NCBI GenBank assembly: GCA_902729315.2
Contig: LR746266.1
Location: 2,862,759 to 2,926,758 of the forward strand
Length of the DNA stretch: 64,000 nt
Direction of reading: 5' to 3'
DNA from: Spirodela intermedia
Lineage: Eukaryota > Streptophyta > Magnoliopsida > Alismatales > Araceae
Translations under genes and position numbers: made by a program
Notes under the pieces: generated by a model
What the model saw: the letters and a program-made list of their open reading frames with translations, nothing else
The model's database searches: none
What the model was told of the DNA's origin: nothing
In this document: one piece after another, positions 62,539 through 64,000 of the stretch
Numbering within the stretch: the stretch's first letter is position 1
How the letters are laid out: every line of letters begins with the position of its first letter

Positions 62539-64000
62539 GTCTTTCTATCTCTCTCTCTCTCTGATCCCTTCGCTCATGACGGGGCAGGGAAGTGTCTGTC
62601 TCCTATGATCGGAACGGTGCTTCTTTCTTTCTTTCTTCTTAAAGTAATTTTGAATCCCCTTGTTTGGAGTAATGTGATATAATAGAGCGCACTGTTGTGC
62701 CATAGATGATTGAAAGCCAATTTTTGACGCGCTTTTCCTTTGTGACAATCGAGCAGCGCGTATTATCTCTTTTATCATTTTTTCCCAAAGCTCTTCGGAA
62801 TAGTAAGGTAAAAATCTGCAAGATAAATTATTAAACACCCAGAAATGAATTTATCTCTCTCTCTCTCTCTCTCTCTCCCTTTAGGATGGATCACTAGTCT
62901 GGAATCTAAACATAGTTATCATCTGACTACCACTTCATTTGTGTGTTGCCTACTTTTTTCCTCATTCTTTTTTTTGACGGAAGAGTTATTTTTTCCAATT
63001 TTTTTATCATATAAATATATTTTTAGAATAAATGTTGAATAAGTCACATAGGAAGCCGCATTGCCAAAAGTGTCTTTTGATCGCCACTACTTCTTAGTTG
63101 GAATTCATCTGGATTGGTGCCTTCTTGCAGAATTTGGAACCTACAGCTTAAAATCAGAGGGTCATGTCGCTCAAATATTGGATGATTTATCTCAAATGGG
63201 AATCTCAAATATTGCCTTTACTGAATGCAGATTTCCAAGTAAATGGGAAGAGTGAAAACTTGTTGTAGATCAACATTTTGGTAAATAATGGATCTTGATT
63301 GACCTTCTCAAGTCTACAGGGATCCAATAAATATTGACTGTATGGGATGTTAGCTTGAAAAACATGATCTTAATGGGATTTTCACGTTGTCAACAGGCTG
63401 GGTGATAACTGGGTTTCTGGAAGCGTAGGCATAGTATGAAGCCAGGAATAAGCTCGTACATTAGTTCCAAGCGAGGGTTAAGAAAACTTTCTCAAGTCCA
63501 ATTAGGTTGAACTTGGTGCATAAAAAGTAGAGAGTTCAGGGGGAAGGGGAGGGGAAAGCAGGAGTAGAAAGATGAGCACGAGAAAAGCTTGATCACCACT
63601 AGAATGGACACAATTCCCACTATATTCTTTTGGGACTTCAAATTTTTCCATCCATTAGCTCAAATCAAATAAAACAAAGGATTTTTTACTTATTACTTAA
63701 CTCCCTCATTAATTTTTACTTAATCCATTATTCAGTACAAAGTTACTTATCTCTAAAAAGAAATCCTGATTATGCTTAATATATTTTTATACTCAGCATC
63801 AAGTAAGGTTGTTCACTACTAGATGGTTCATAGTGACACTTATACAAGTGGTTTACTTTTCTCTTCATTGTGAAAATTTGGATCGAACATTTGTATAAGA
63901 TCCAAGAGTCATTTCATTACGAAGCAATAATAGAAGGCTTTTCTTGCCATTGTTTATGTTTCTTCAACCACTGATAATAGAGAGAAGTTTATATAACTCA
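62539..64000. other. Window-end sequence, probably intron of the terminal gene
   Basis: AT-rich with a CT tract (62853-62878). A 64-codon frame (63061-63255) has no recognisable domain, and no exon continuing the CFWMYL protein was identified. A poly-T run and an ATATATTTT string occur near 62960-63030. Confidence 0.4.

Overview
This is nuclear DNA of a flowering plant. The evidence is multi-exon genes with GT..AG introns, plant-type families (LSD1-finger metacaspase, FLZ zinc finger, CXE carboxylesterases) and degenerate LTR retrotransposons. GC-rich exons, especially in the intron-poor esterases and the first exons, together with many long (CT)n/(GA)n tracts, fit a monocot outside the grasses; that placement is inference. 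There are no bacterial operons, CRISPR arrays or phage systems.

Layout. 1-9 kb: the cytosolic ribosomal protein eL43 (RPL37A, minus strand) is divergent from a type I metacaspase (MC1-like, plus strand). 9-15 kb: AT-rich DNA without a gene, with a possible solo LTR. 15.6-20.7 kb: a complete ten-exon protein disulfide isomerase ending in KDEL. Two of its introns carry tandem arrays whose units begin at, or include a copy of, the exon/5' splice-site junction. 21.6-22.2 kb: an FLZ zinc-finger gene convergent with it.

25.5-50 kb: a repeat-rich block that reads best as an old tandem segmental duplication. Each unit has the same order: CXE esterase (minus), Ty3/gypsy pol remnant (minus), gypsy gag remnant (minus), then a paired (GA)n-GATCACAC minisatellite. 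Unit 1 is about 25.5-35.5 kb and unit 2 about 35.5-49.9 kb. Unit 2 later received a 5.1-kb Ty1/copia element with recognisable LTRs, PBS, PPT and target duplication, plus about 4 kb of foreign DNA that includes a plus-strand gypsy integrase fragment and possibly organelle-like DNA. The two esterases differ at a key site: the downstream copy keeps HGGG in the oxyanion hole, the upstream copy has PGGG.

50-61.4 kb: two minus-strand housekeeping genes, the mitochondrial ATP synthase delta' subunit (two exons, 4.7-kb intron) and the Golgi transport protein GOT1 (six coding exons and a likely 5'UTR exon). 61.5-64 kb: a probable bidirectional promoter rich in TGGGCC motifs and the first exon of a plus-strand gene that runs off the window.

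The genes do not form a pathway; they are unrelated housekeeping and stress genes separated by repeats. The most unusual signals are the splice-site-containing tandem arrays in the PDI gene, one of which leaves an in-frame readable intron, and the duplicated esterase/retroelement block.
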